From Tistrella mobilis KA081020-065 (GTDB taxonomy: Bacteria; Pseudomonadota; Alphaproteobacteria; Tistrellales; Tistrellaceae): a stretch of DNA of 64,000 nt. Location of the stretch: the NCBI RefSeq assembly GCF_000264455.2, contig NC_017958.1, positions 496,001-560,000 of the forward strand, read 5' to 3'. The notes under the pieces were generated by a model. It had not been told where the DNA came from and made no database searches. It saw only the letters and a program-made list of their open reading frames with translations. Made by a program: the position numbers and the translations under genes. This document shows, piece by piece, positions 1 through 9,489 of this stretch. Each line of letters starts with the position of its first letter. The first letter of the stretch is position 1.

Positions 1-1071
1 TATGGCCAGGGCGACATCCAGTCCAACCCCGCCAACCTGAAGCCGGTCGGCTCGGGCCCCTTCATGTTCGAGGAATACAAGCAGGGCGAATACTATAAGC
101 TGAAGAAGAATCCGAACTTCTTCATCAAGGGCCGCCCCTATCTGGACGAGGTGATCGTCCAGATCATCGGCGACCCGACCAGCATGGTGCTGTCGATGCG
201 CCGGGGTGATCTGGACCTGGTGCCCTATGTCTCGGCCGTCCGCGACATCCAGATGCTGCAGAAGACCGAGGGGCTGACCGTCTCGGACAAGGGCTCCGAC
301 GGCTTCGGCGCGCTCAACTGGCTGGCCTTCAACACGAAGAAGCCGCCCTTCGACAACCCGGATGTGCGCCGCGCCATCGGCTATGCCATCGACAAGAAAT
401 TCATCCTGGAGCGCCTGCTCGGCGGCGTCGCCCAGCGGGCCTATGGGCCGATCGTGCCCTCCTCGCCGCTCGCCACCGATCAGGTCGAGCACTACGACCT
501 CGATCTCGCCAAGGCGAAAGAGCTGCTCGACAAGGCCGGCCTCAAGCCCGGTGCCGATGGCGTGCGCCTGAAGATGACCGCCGACTACATCCCCGGCTTC
601 ACCGATCAGGGCCGCAACATCGTTGAATATCTGCGCACCCAGCTCCGCCAGGTCGGCATCGAGGTCGAAGTCCGTAACTCGCCCGACTTCCCGACCTGGG
701 CACAGCGCATCTCGAACTATGATTTCGACGTCACCGAAGACAACGTCTACAACTGGGGCGACCCGGTCATCGGCGTGAACCGCACCTATCTGTCGTCGAA
801 CATCCGCAAGGGTGTGATCTGGTCCAACACCCAGCAGTACAGCAACCCGGAAGTCGACCGCATTCTGGAACAGGCCGGCCAGGAGATGGATCCGGCGAAG
901 CGCGCGGCGCTCTATGCCGAGTTCCAGAAGATCGTCGTCGACGACGCGCCGATCCTGTTCCTGAACGTCACGCCGTTCAACACGGTCTACAAATCCAACC
1001 TGAAGAACCCGCCGCTCACCATCTGGGGTGCCGCCTCGCCCATGGACGAGGTCTACTGGGACAAGAAGTAA
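1..1071 (+). CDS. Peptide ABC transporter substrate-binding protein (family 5), 5'-truncated
   Basis: The reading frame is open from base 1, so the signal peptide and roughly the first third of the protein lie outside the window; 356 residues are visible. The KPVGSGPF stretch near the start of the visible part is the signature of family 5 solute-binding proteins (DppA/OppA/NikA type), which are normally about 500-560 residues. These periplasmic lipoproteins or secreted proteins deliver di- or oligopeptides to a membrane permease. The two permeases and two ATPases that follow on the same strand complete the system. The ligand cannot be told from sequence. Confidence 0.93.
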   Translation, partial: YGQGDIQSNPANLKPVGSGPFMFEEYKQGEYYKLKKNPNFFIKGRPYLDEVIVQIIGDPTSMVLSMRRGDLDLVPYVSAVRDIQMLQKTEGLTVSDKGSDGFGALNWLAFNTKKPPFDNPDVRRAIGYAIDKKFILERLLGGVAQRAYGPIVPSSPLATDQVEHYDLDLAKAKELLDKAGLKPGADGVRLKMTADYIPGFTDQGRNIVEYLRTQLRQVGIEVEVRNSPDFPTWAQRISNYDFDVTEDNVYNWGDPVIGVNRTYLSSNIRKGVIWSNTQQYSNPEVDRILEQAGQEMDPAKRAALYAEFQKIVVDDAPILFLNVTPFNTVYKSNLKNPPLTIWGAASPMDEVYWDKK

Positions 1072-1177
1072 CCGTCTCTGCCGGCGCGTGGGTGGTGCGG
1101 CCTGCCCGGGCCGCATCCACCCCCATCCATTCCCCCGCGCCCGCCCGTCCCACCCGATCCACGAGCCGGGGCACGAC

Positions 1178-2197
1178 ATGAAACGCCTGCTTCCCCTTTT
1201 CAGCCGCCTGGCATCGACCCTCGGCCTGCTGCTGGCGGTGGTGGTGCTGAACTTCCTGCTGATCCAGATGGCGCCGGGTGATCCGGTCTCGGTCATCGTC
1301 GGCGAGATGGGCGGCGCCTCGGAAGAGCTGATCGCCCGCATGCGGGCGGAATACGGGCTCGACCAGCCGCTGCACGTCCAGCTCGGGGTCTATGTCTGGA
1401 AGATCCTCCACGGCGATTTCGGCTTCTCCTATTATTTCAAGGAACCGGTGCTGTCGCTGATCCTCCAGCGGCTGCCGGCCACCATCCTGCTGGTGGTGAC
1501 GGCACTTGCGGTCGCGGTGCTGGTCGGCACCCTGCTCGGCATCTTCTCCGCCCGCCGGCCGCGCGGCCCGCTCAACTATCTGGTGACGCTGGTCTCTCTC
1601 GCCGGGTATTCGGCGCCGGTGTTCTGGACCGGGCTGATGCTGGTCATCCTGTTCTCGTCGATCCTGCCGCTGTTCCCGGTCTCAGGCATGGCCGATGTCC
1701 GCGGCGCCGAAACCTTCCTCGGCAGCGTGGCCGATGTCGCCCACCATCTGGTGCTGCCGGCGGTGACGCTCGCCTCGATCTACATCGCGATCTATTCCCG
1801 GCTGTCGCGCGCCACCATGCTCGACGTGCTGGGGGCCGATTACATCCGCACCGCCCGCGCCAAAGGGTTGAGCGAGCGTCGCGTGGTCTATGGCCATGCG
1901 CTGCGCAATGCGCTGATCCCGGTGGTGACCATGGTCGGGCTGCAATTCGGCCAGCTCTTCGCCGGCGCCGTGCTGGTCGAGACGGTGTTCAACTGGCCGG
2001 GCCTCGGCCGGCTCGCCTTCGAAAGCATCCTGCGCCGCGACTACCCAACCCTGCTCGGGATCCTGTTCTTCTCGGCGATCCTGGTGGTGGTGGCCAACAT
2101 CCTCACCGACATCGCCTATGGCCTCGTCGATCCGCGCATCCGCACCCGCAAGCCCGCTGCCGCGCGCAAGCCCAAAGCCACCGGAGCCCCGCGATGA
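1178..2197 (+). CDS. Dipeptide/oligopeptide ABC transporter permease, DppB type
   Basis: This 339-residue inner-membrane protein has an N-terminal helix at about residues 10-30, then MAPGDP, and a cluster of helices from residue 100 onward. The EAA cytoplasmic loop (DYIRTARAKGLSERRV to NALIPVV, residues 221-250) that docks on the ATPase is intact. Length and motifs match the DppB/OppB family. The ATG at 1178 was chosen because MKRLLPLFSRL starts the usual DppB N-terminus; the frame stays open further upstream without similarity. It overlaps the next permease by 4 bases (ATGA), so translation is probably coupled. Confidence 0.94.
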   Translation: MKRLLPLFSRLASTLGLLLAVVVLNFLLIQMAPGDPVSVIVGEMGGASEELIARMRAEYGLDQPLHVQLGVYVWKILHGDFGFSYYFKEPVLSLILQRLPATILLVVTALAVAVLVGTLLGIFSARRPRGPLNYLVTLVSLAGYSAPVFWTGLMLVILFSSILPLFPVSGMADVRGAETFLGSVADVAHHLVLPAVTLASIYIAIYSRLSRATMLDVLGADYIRTARAKGLSERRVVYGHALRNALIPVVTMVGLQFGQLFAGAVLVETVFNWPGLGRLAFESILRRDYPTLLGILFFSAILVVVANILTDIAYGLVDPRIRTRKPAAARKPKATGAPR

Positions 2198-3108
2198 CCG
2201 ACCAGACCGCCACCGCCGCAGGCGTCACCGCGCCCGCCGCCGACCCGGCCCTGGACGCACCGCGCCCGGTGCATCCGGCCGTCGAGTTCTTCCGCGCCTT
2301 CGCCCGCAACCAGTCGGCCATCCTCGGCATTCTGCTGCTGGCCCTGGTGCTGCTTGCAACCTTCCTCGGGCCGGTTCTCTACCCGGTCGATCCCTATTCG
2401 ATGGTCGACGTGCCCTTCACCCCGCCTTTGGGCGACTACGCGCCCTTCGGCACCGATTATCTGGGCCGCGACATCCTGGCCGGCATCATCGCCGGCGGCC
2501 GGGCGACGCTTGCGGTCGGCGGCACCGCCGCCGCCATCTCGGTGGGGATCGGCATTCTGATCGGCTCGCTCGCCGGCTATTTCGGCGGCGTCATGGATGC
2601 GGCGCTGATGAAGGTGACGGAATTCTTCCAGATCCTGCCGCCGCTGCTGCTGGCCATGGTACTGGTCACCATCTTCGGCGCCTCGCTGCCGATCATCACC
2701 GTCGCGATCGGCGCGGTCGCCTGGCCGCAGGTGGCCCGCCTTGCCCGGGCGGAATTCCTGCGCATCCGCAAGCTCGACTATGTCGCCGCCGCCCGCACCT
2801 CGGGCGCCCGCGACGCCTATCTGATCTTCCGGGTGATCCTGCCGGGGGCCCTGCCGCCGCTGGTGGTGGCGGCGGGCCTTGCCGTCGGCACCGCCATCCT
2901 GTTCGAAGCGGGGTTGAGCTTCCTGGGGCTCGGCGATCCCAACACCATGTCCTGGGGGCTGATCATCGGCCAGAACCGCAACTACCTGCTTGATGCCTGG
3001 TGGACCGTCACCCTGCCGGGTGTGGCGATCTTCATCACCGTCCTGGCGATCAGCCTGGTCGGCGACGGCATCAATGATGCGCTGAACCCCAAGCTGAGGA
3101 AGCGGTGA
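2194..3108 (+). CDS. Dipeptide/oligopeptide ABC transporter permease, DppC type
   Basis: This 304-residue permease has the DppC/OppC layout: a cytoplasmic N-terminus, one helix at about residues 45-65, a periplasmic segment, and five helices with the EAA loop (LDYVAAARTSGARDAYLIFR) in the second half. SFLGLGDPNTMSWG near residue 245 is a family hallmark. It forms the heterodimeric channel with the preceding permease. The start overlaps the upstream stop by 4 bases, and the stop overlaps the ATPase start by one base (TGATG). Confidence 0.94.
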   Translation: MTDQTATAAGVTAPAADPALDAPRPVHPAVEFFRAFARNQSAILGILLLALVLLATFLGPVLYPVDPYSMVDVPFTPPLGDYAPFGTDYLGRDILAGIIAGGRATLAVGGTAAAISVGIGILIGSLAGYFGGVMDAALMKVTEFFQILPPLLLAMVLVTIFGASLPIITVAIGAVAWPQVARLARAEFLRIRKLDYVAAARTSGARDAYLIFRVILPGALPPLVVAAGLAVGTAILFEAGLSFLGLGDPNTMSWGLIIGQNRNYLLDAWWTVTLPGVAIFITVLAISLVGDGINDALNPKLRKR

Positions 3109-4118
3109 TGGCCGATCCGATCCTCTCCATCCGCGATCTGAAGGTCGAGGTCGACATCGGCGGCCGGTCGCTCTCGGTCCTCGACGGGGTCTCGCTCGAC
3201 CTTTATGCCGGGCGCACGCTGGCCGTGGTCGGAGAAAGCGGCTGCGGCAAGTCGATGACCGCACTCGCCACCATGGGTCTGCTGCCCGAACGTTTCGCCG
3301 TCACCGGCGGCGAGATCCTGTTTGACGGCGAAGACCTGACCCGCCTTGCCGCCCCGCGGCTGCGCCAGCTGCGCGGCAACGCCATCTCGATGATCTTTCA
3401 GGAGCCGATGACCTCGCTCAACCCGGTGATGACCGTGGGACGGCAGATCGCCGAAGTGGTCGAACTGCACCAGGGCCGCAGCCGGGCGGAAGCGCGCGAG
3501 ATCGCGCTGGAAATGCTGCGCGCGGTCCACATCCCCGGCCCCGAACAGCGGCTCGACGCCTATCCGCACGAGCTGTCGGGCGGCATGCGCCAGCGGGTGA
3601 TGATCGCCATCGCGCTGGCCTGCCGGCCACGGGTGATCATCGCCGACGAGCCGACCACTGCGCTCGACGTCACCGTCCAGGCGCAGATCTTCAGGCTGCT
3701 GCGCGAACTCCAGATGGACACCGGCACCGCCATCCTGCTGATCACCCATGATCTGGGGGCGGTCGCCGACATGGCCGACGAGGTCGCGGTGCTCTATGCC
3801 GGCAAATGCGTCGAGCGCGGCCCGGTCGATGCCATCCTGGGCGCGCCCTCGCATCCCTATACCCGCGGCCTGATGTCCTGCACGCCACGGCTCCGCCTGG
3901 GGGCCGCCGCCCTTCAGCCGGACCCGCGCGGCCTGGGCGAGATCCCGGGCATGGTGCCGCCGCTCGGCCGCTTCCCGCGTGCCTGCCGCTTCGGTCCGCG
4001 CTGCGGCCTGGCCGATGCCCGCTGCCATGCCGAGGCGCCGCCGCTGGTGCCGACCGGCCCCGCCCATACGGCACTCTGCTGGCACGTCCCCCCCCATTCC
4101 GCGGAGGCGCGGCCATGA
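3108..4118 (+). CDS. Peptide ABC transporter ATP-binding protein, DppD type
   Basis: The 336-residue ATPase shows Walker A (GESGCGKS), the Q-loop ([11 protein letters not shown]), the ABC signature (LSGGMRQRV), Walker B ([12 protein letters not shown]) and the H-loop (LITHDLG). It ends in the oligopeptide-transporter C-terminal extension with cysteines ([16 protein letters not shown]), which in some homologues binds an iron-sulfur cluster. I chose the ATG at 3108, in TGATG overlap with the previous stop, over the GTG at 3105. It energises the two upstream permeases together with its partner ATPase. Confidence 0.94.
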   Translation: MADPILSIRDLKVEVDIGGRSLSVLDGVSLDLYAGRTLAVVGESGCGKSMTALATMGLLPERFAVTGGEILFDGEDLTRLAAPRLRQLRGNAISMIFQEPMTSLNPVMTVGRQIAEVVELHQGRSRAEAREIALEMLRAVHIPGPEQRLDAYPHELSGGMRQRVMIAIALACRPRVIIADEPTTALDVTVQAQIFRLLRELQMDTGTAILLITHDLGAVADMADEVAVLYAGKCVERGPVDAILGAPSHPYTRGLMSCTPRLRLGAAALQPDPRGLGEIPGMVPPLGRFPRACRFGPRCGLADARCHAEAPPLVPTGPAHTALCWHVPPHSAEARP

Positions 4119-5104
4119 GCCTGTTTTCGGTCGAAGACCTCAAGGTCCATTTTCCCCTGCCCTCGGGCAAGACCGTGCATGCGGTCGACGGGGTCAGCTT
4201 CCAGGTCGCAGAGGGGGAATGCTTCGGCATCGTCGGCGAAAGCGGCTCGGGCAAATCCACCACCGCCCGCGCCCTGATGCGTCTGGTCGATCCGGTCGAG
4301 GGTCACATCCGCCTCGACGGCCATGATCTCGGCACCGCCGCGGGCGAGGCGCTGCGCCGGCTCCGCCCGATGATCCAGATGGTGTTTCAGGACCCGTTCT
4401 CGTCGCTGAACCCGCGGCTGCGCGCCGGGGCCGCCGTGCGCGAGCCGCTGGACCTGATGAATCTGGGCGCGAAATCCGACCGCGACGCCCGGGTCGACGC
4501 CATGTTCCGGCAGGTGGGGCTGCACCCCGATGCCCGCCGGCTGTTCCCGCACCAGTTCTCGGGCGGCCAGCGCCAGCGGCTGTGCATCGCGCGGGCCATG
4601 GTCACCAGCCCGAAACTGGTGGTCTGCGACGAGCCGGTCTCGGCGCTGGACGTCGCCATCCAGGCCCAGATCCTGAACCTGCTCAAGGGCCTGCAGCGCG
4701 ATCGCGGCCTCACTTACGTCTTCATCTCGCACGATCTGGCGGTGGTGCAGCACATCTGCACCCGGGTGGCGGTGATGTATCTGGGCGAATTCGTCGAACA
4801 GGCCCCGACCGGCCGGCTCTTCGCCAGTGCCCGCCATCCCTATACCTGGTCGCTGATGGCCTCGGCGCTGTCGCCGGAACGTCATGCCGGCGGGGCGCCT
4901 GCGGACCGCTTCACCATCACCGGCGAACCGCCGAGCCCGATCGACCCGCCCCCGGGCTGCCGCTTCGCCGGCCGCTGCCCCTTCGCCACCGACCGCTGCC
5001 GCACCGAAAAACCGGCCCTGCGCCGCTTCCCCGACGACCACCAGGTCGCCTGCCACTATGCCGGAGAGCTGGAACCGCCGATCCCGGAACTCAGGGCGGC
5101 GTGA
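4115..5104 (+). CDS. Peptide ABC transporter ATP-binding protein, DppF type
   Basis: The 329-residue second ATPase of the operon has Walker A (GESGSGKS), signature (FSGGQRQRL), Walker B (LVVCDEPVSALD) and H-loop (ISHDLA), plus the C-terminal oligopeptide extension (GCRFAGRCPFATDRC). The ATG at 4115 overlaps the upstream stop (ATGA) and has a GGAGG about 8 bases upstream. The longer open frame from 3806 lies inside dppD and is not coding. It is the last gene of the peptide operon. Confidence 0.94.
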   Translation: MSLFSVEDLKVHFPLPSGKTVHAVDGVSFQVAEGECFGIVGESGSGKSTTARALMRLVDPVEGHIRLDGHDLGTAAGEALRRLRPMIQMVFQDPFSSLNPRLRAGAAVREPLDLMNLGAKSDRDARVDAMFRQVGLHPDARRLFPHQFSGGQRQRLCIARAMVTSPKLVVCDEPVSALDVAIQAQILNLLKGLQRDRGLTYVFISHDLAVVQHICTRVAVMYLGEFVEQAPTGRLFASARHPYTWSLMASALSPERHAGGAPADRFTITGEPPSPIDPPPGCRFAGRCPFATDRCRTEKPALRRFPDDHQVACHYAGELEPPIPELRAA

Positions 5105-5108
5105 GATG

Positions 5109-5150
5109 CGGGGGCAGCCGACCGTCAGATGATCGACGGTGCCGCCCCCG
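5109..5150. terminator. Hairpin between convergent peptide-transport operon and acdS
   Basis: CGGGGGC at 5109-5115 pairs with GCCCCCG at 5144-5150, and ACCGTC at 5121-5126 pairs with GACGGT at 5135-5140. A small internal loop separates the two stems. The hairpin sits between two convergent genes and probably terminates both. Confidence 0.55.
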
Positions 5151-5158
5151 GCTGATCC

Positions 5159-6175
5159 TCAACCGTTGCGATACTGGAAGCTGTAGGCGTTGATCGCCGG
5201 TACCCCGCCCAGATGGGCATAGAGCACATTGGCGCCCTTCGGGATCCGGCCGCTGCGGATCAGATCGATCATCCCCTGCATGGATTTGCCCTCATAGACC
5301 GGGTCGGTGATCATGCCCTCGGTGCGGGCCGCCAGCCGGATCGCGTCATTGGTCCCGGCCGAGGGCACGCCATAGGACGGGTAGGCATAGCCGCGCTCCA
5401 GCACCACGTCGTCGGCCGTGATCGGCCGGCCCAGCCCGACCAGATCGGCGGTGCGCTCTGCGATCCGCAGGATCTGGGCATGGGTCTCGTCGGGGGTGGC
5501 GGAGGCGTCGATGCCGATCACCTGTTGCGCACGGCCGTCGGCGGCGAAACCCACCACCATGCCGGCCTGGGTGCTGCCGGTCACCGAACAGACGATGACA
5601 TGGTCGAAGTGCACGCCCAGCTCGCGTTCCTGCGCTCGCACCTCTTCGGCAAAGCCCACGAAGCCCAGCCCGCCCAGGCGATGATCCGACGCCCCGGCCG
5701 GGATGGCATAGGGCCGGCCGCCGCGGCGGCGGACATCGTCGAGCGCCTGTTCCCAGCTTTCCTTGAACGAGATGCCGAAGCCGGCATCGACCAGCTCGAC
5801 CTCCGCGCCCATGATCCGGCTCATCAGGATATTGCCGACCCGGTCATAGACCGCATCGTGATAATCGACCCAGTTTTCCTGCACCAGCCGGCAGCGCAGC
5901 CCCAACTTCGCCGCCACCGCCGCCACCTGGCGGGTGTGGTTGGACTGGATGCCGCCGATGGTGACCAGCGTGTCGGCCCCCTGGGCCAGGGCCTCGGGCA
6001 CCAGATATTCCAGCTTGCGCAGCTTGTTGCCGCCGAAGGCCAGGCCCGAATTGCAGTCCTCGCGCTTGGCCCAGATGGTGACGTGCCCGCCCAGCGCCGC
6101 CGACAGCCGGTCCAGCCGCTCGATCGGGGTCGGGCCGAAGGTCAGGCGATGGCGCGCGAAACGATCCAGATGCAT
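5159..6175 (-). CDS. acdS: 1-aminocyclopropane-1-carboxylate (ACC) deaminase
   Basis: This 338-residue PLP enzyme of the tryptophan synthase beta family cleaves ACC, the ethylene precursor of plants, to 2-oxobutyrate and ammonia. Lys51 in [11 protein letters not shown] is the PLP lysine and Ser78 lies in GIQSNHTRQ. The two residues used to tell true ACC deaminase from D-cysteine desulfhydrase, Glu295 (DPVYEGKSM) and Leu322 (YAHLGGVPA), are both present at the canonical positions. The ATG at 6175 has a GGGAGGT ribosome site. The Lrp-type gene divergent from it is the usual regulator. Its presence suggests life with plants or on plant-derived ACC or D-amino acids. Confidence 0.95.
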   Translation of the reverse strand: MHLDRFARHRLTFGPTPIERLDRLSAALGGHVTIWAKREDCNSGLAFGGNKLRKLEYLVPEALAQGADTLVTIGGIQSNHTRQVAAVAAKLGLRCRLVQENWVDYHDAVYDRVGNILMSRIMGAEVELVDAGFGISFKESWEQALDDVRRRGGRPYAIPAGASDHRLGGLGFVGFAEEVRAQERELGVHFDHVIVCSVTGSTQAGMVVGFAADGRAQQVIGIDASATPDETHAQILRIAERTADLVGLGRPITADDVVLERGYAYPSYGVPSAGTNDAIRLAARTEGMITDPVYEGKSMQGMIDLIRSGRIPKGANVLYAHLGGVPAINAYSFQYRNG

Positions 6176-6282
6176 GGTCGCAACCTCCCTCGAAAGTTGT
6201 GGGCGGCTCCCTCCGTCCACCCTGGAATCCTGTTGCGGGCCCAAGCTTCAGGCAAATGCGTTATCGGGCCACATTCTCGAAG

Positions 6283-6305
6283 AATTGGTCTCGATCTCGA
6301 CAATT
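6283..6305. promoter_or_regulatory. Inverted repeat in acdS-acdR intergenic region
   Basis: AATTG (6283-6287) and CAATT (6301-6305) form an inverted repeat separated by 13 bases in the AT-richer gap between the divergent acdS and acdR genes. Lrp-family regulators bind loosely conserved palindromes, so this is a candidate AcdR site. The motif is short and could be chance. Confidence 0.3.
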
Positions 6306-6372
6306 TATTGCGCCTGATTGCATCATTTACGGTAATCACGCAGTTTTTCTGCGTCAGCCGAAGGGGCCCGAC

Positions 6373-6843
6373 ATGGAAGAGGATCACAGCCTGGACCGCA
6401 TCGACCGCAACATCCTGCGCCAGTTGCAGCGCGATGCGGATCTGCCGAACACCGCGCTGGCCCAGAGGGTCCATCTCAGTGCCACCGCCTGCCTGCGCCG
6501 GGTGGAAAAGCTGAAGGCGCGCGGTATCATTCGCCGCACGGTCGCCATGATCGATCCGGAAGCGGTCGACATGACAACGCTGGTTTTCGTCGGCGTGGTG
6601 CTCGACCGCTCCACCCCCGAAAGCTTCGAAGATTTCGAAACCGCAGCCCGCAGCCTCAGCGGCTGCCTGGAATGCCATCTGGTGGCGGGCGAGGTGGACT
6701 ATTTCCTCCTGCTCCGCACCCGCGACCTCGCCCGCTTCAACAAGTTGCACGCTGGCGAAATTATCAAACTTCCTGGCGTGCGCCAGATCCGCACCTTTTT
6801 CGTGCTGAAAGAAATCCTGTCGACCACCGAACTGCCCGTGTGA
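6373..6843 (+). CDS. acdR: Lrp/AsnC-family regulator of ACC deaminase
   Basis: The 156-residue protein has an N-terminal helix-turn-helix (residues about 8-60, DRIDRNILRQLQRDADL to LKARGIIRR) and a C-terminal RAM/AsnC ligand-binding domain. It is divergent from acdS, the arrangement known for AcdR, which senses ACC and activates acdS. The ATG at 6373 gives the normal family length; the longer open frame to 6199 covers the intergenic control region. The name rests on this context, since Lrp paralogues are hard to separate by sequence. Confidence 0.87.
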   Translation: MEEDHSLDRIDRNILRQLQRDADLPNTALAQRVHLSATACLRRVEKLKARGIIRRTVAMIDPEAVDMTTLVFVGVVLDRSTPESFEDFETAARSLSGCLECHLVAGEVDYFLLLRTRDLARFNKLHAGEIIKLPGVRQIRTFFVLKEILSTTELPV

Positions 6844-6863
6844 GGGGGCGGTCTGACGGGGGC

Positions 6864-8282
<1,419 letters not shown>

Positions 8283-8422
8283 GATCCGGCTCCTGCTGCT
8301 GTGGCGCACTATCATATGGGCAGACATCCCCCCATCCGCCACCCGAACCACGCCCCGGACCCGCGGGTTCCCCCTGCCCGGGCCCCCCGCGCATATCCCC
8401 CTTGCAAGCCACCCCACCCCCG

Positions 8423-8627
8423 GGCGATCATCCCTCCCTCAGCCCCGATCTCCGCGAACCCCAAGCACACGTAAAAACCCCGGGAGGTTCGCACGCCAGA
8501 TTCCCCTTATCTTTCAAACACCTGCATTTTGCAGTGACGTCACACACATACCACCGCATATCTCGCCCCGAGGTTCGCGCAAATCGGCTTTTTTCCGACG
8601 CTGAATCAGGATATTAAAAGGGGGTGA
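8423..8627 (+). promoter_or_regulatory. Probable CRISPR leader and ndh upstream region
   Basis: The gap 8283-8627 contains no convincing gene. Its right part is AT-richer than its surroundings and includes CTGCA-TTT-TGCAG (8522-8534), TGACGTCA (8535-8542) and a run of T at 8590-8594. The degenerate repeat lies at the other end of the array, so this side should be the leader that drives array transcription. The exact leader limits are not defined by the sequence. Confidence 0.45.
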
Positions 8628-9054
8628 GTCGCACCCCTTGCGGGTGCGTGGATTGAAACACCTTCGACGCGGTGTATGACGCGCCATCGACAGGTCGCAC
8701 CCCTTGCGGGTGCGTGGATTGAAACTCGATGACGACCGAGTGGAGTGCCCCGGGTGCCTCGTCGCACCCCTTGCGGGTGCGTGGATTGAAACCGCGGCGA
8801 TCCCCGCCAGCCCGCCGGGGTGTGCGTCGCACCCCTTGCGGGTGCGTGGATTGAAACCGAAAAAATCGAAACAAACCGCTTTACAGGGAGGTCGCACCCC
8901 TTGCGGGTGCGTGGATTGAAACCGCGGTGCTCGGTGCCGACACGCTCGGCATCGAGGTCGCACCCCTTGCGGGTGCGTGGATTGAAACCGCAGATGCCCG
9001 CACCGTTTTGATTTGTAATACGGTTGCACCCCTTGCGGGTGCGTGGATTAGTAA
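8628..9054 (+). CRISPR. Type I-C-like CRISPR array, 7 repeats and 6 spacers, no cas genes
   Basis: The 32-base repeat starts GTCGCACCCC, contains the inverted pair GCACCCC/GGGTGC and ends ATTGAAAC, the classic subtype I-C form. Repeats start at 8628, 8694, 8761, 8826, 8891, 8957 and 9023; the first six look identical. The last one has GTT for GTC and a scrambled 3' end, marking the leader-distal end. Spacers are 34, 35, 33, 33, 34 and 34 bases. No cas1, cas2, cas3, cas5, cas7 or cas8c gene occurs in this window, so the array must rely on a locus elsewhere or be a relic. Confidence 0.97.
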
Positions 9055-9112
9055 CAAAGCGCCGATCGACCGCTCCGGGACGCATGGACATCGCCGGATC
9101 AGGAGGTAGGAG

Positions 9113-9406
9113 ATGGCCACCACCAGCAGAATCTCCATCACTCTCGCACCGGAACTGACCGACGCCGTTCATGCCGCAGTCTCCTCCGGAGAGTATGCGA
9201 CCGCGGCCGATGTCGTGCAGGATGCCGTGCGGGAATGGAAGGAGCGGCGCGACCTGCCGGGCTACACGGTCGAAGAGCTGCGTGCAGCCGTGCAAGAGGG
9301 GCTTGAGAGCGGCCGCAGCACGCTTGCGACCATGGCGGAGGTCAAAGCCGAGGCACGGCGTCGGTTCCGGGCACCGGCCCCGACCATGCGGCCCCCACAA
9401 CGCTGA
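9113..9406 (+). CDS. ParD-like ribbon-helix-helix antitoxin, apparently orphan
   Basis: The 97-residue protein begins ATTSRISITLAPELTDAVHAAVSSGEYATAADVVQDAVREW, abbreviated here as RISITL, then SGEYATAADVVQDA, the typical ParD/CopG family DNA-binding fold. Such antitoxins repress their own promoter and neutralise a ParE toxin encoded just downstream. Here no ParE-like frame follows before the convergent chemoreceptor gene ends at 9490. AGGAGGTAGG about 6 bases before the ATG is a strong ribosome site. It lies 58 bases past the CRISPR array. Confidence 0.8.
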   Translation: MATTSRISITLAPELTDAVHAAVSSGEYATAADVVQDAVREWKERRDLPGYTVEELRAAVQEGLESGRSTLATMAEVKAEARRRFRAPAPTMRPPQR

Positions 9407-9428
9407 GGCGGCCCACCCCAAAGAAAAA

Positions 9429-9454
9429 CCGCCGGAGAGTCCCCTCCCCGGCGG
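9429..9454 (-). terminator. Rho-independent terminator of the PAS chemoreceptor
   Basis: CCGCCGG (9429-9435) pairs with CCGGCGG (9448-9454). On the minus strand the stem is followed by TTTTTCTTT, the expected U-tract, just after the chemoreceptor stop at 9490. Confidence 0.75.
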
Positions 9455-9489
9455 CATTCCGTCCGTTCCTGGCCGTCCGCCCCGTCCGC

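Noticed and set aside
2116-5056. Long minus-strand frames over the peptide transporter genes
   Set aside because: The sense frames have complete permease and ATPase motifs. The antisense products are His/Asp/Gln-rich without family resemblance.
6176-6372. Riboswitch-like structure before acdS
   Set aside because: No known riboswitch core could be drawn; only a short inverted repeat was found.
8514-9029. Open frames across the CRISPR array with repeated FNPRTRKGCD-like peptides
   Set aside because: The peptide repetition is just translation of the CRISPR repeat. Such frames are common annotation errors.
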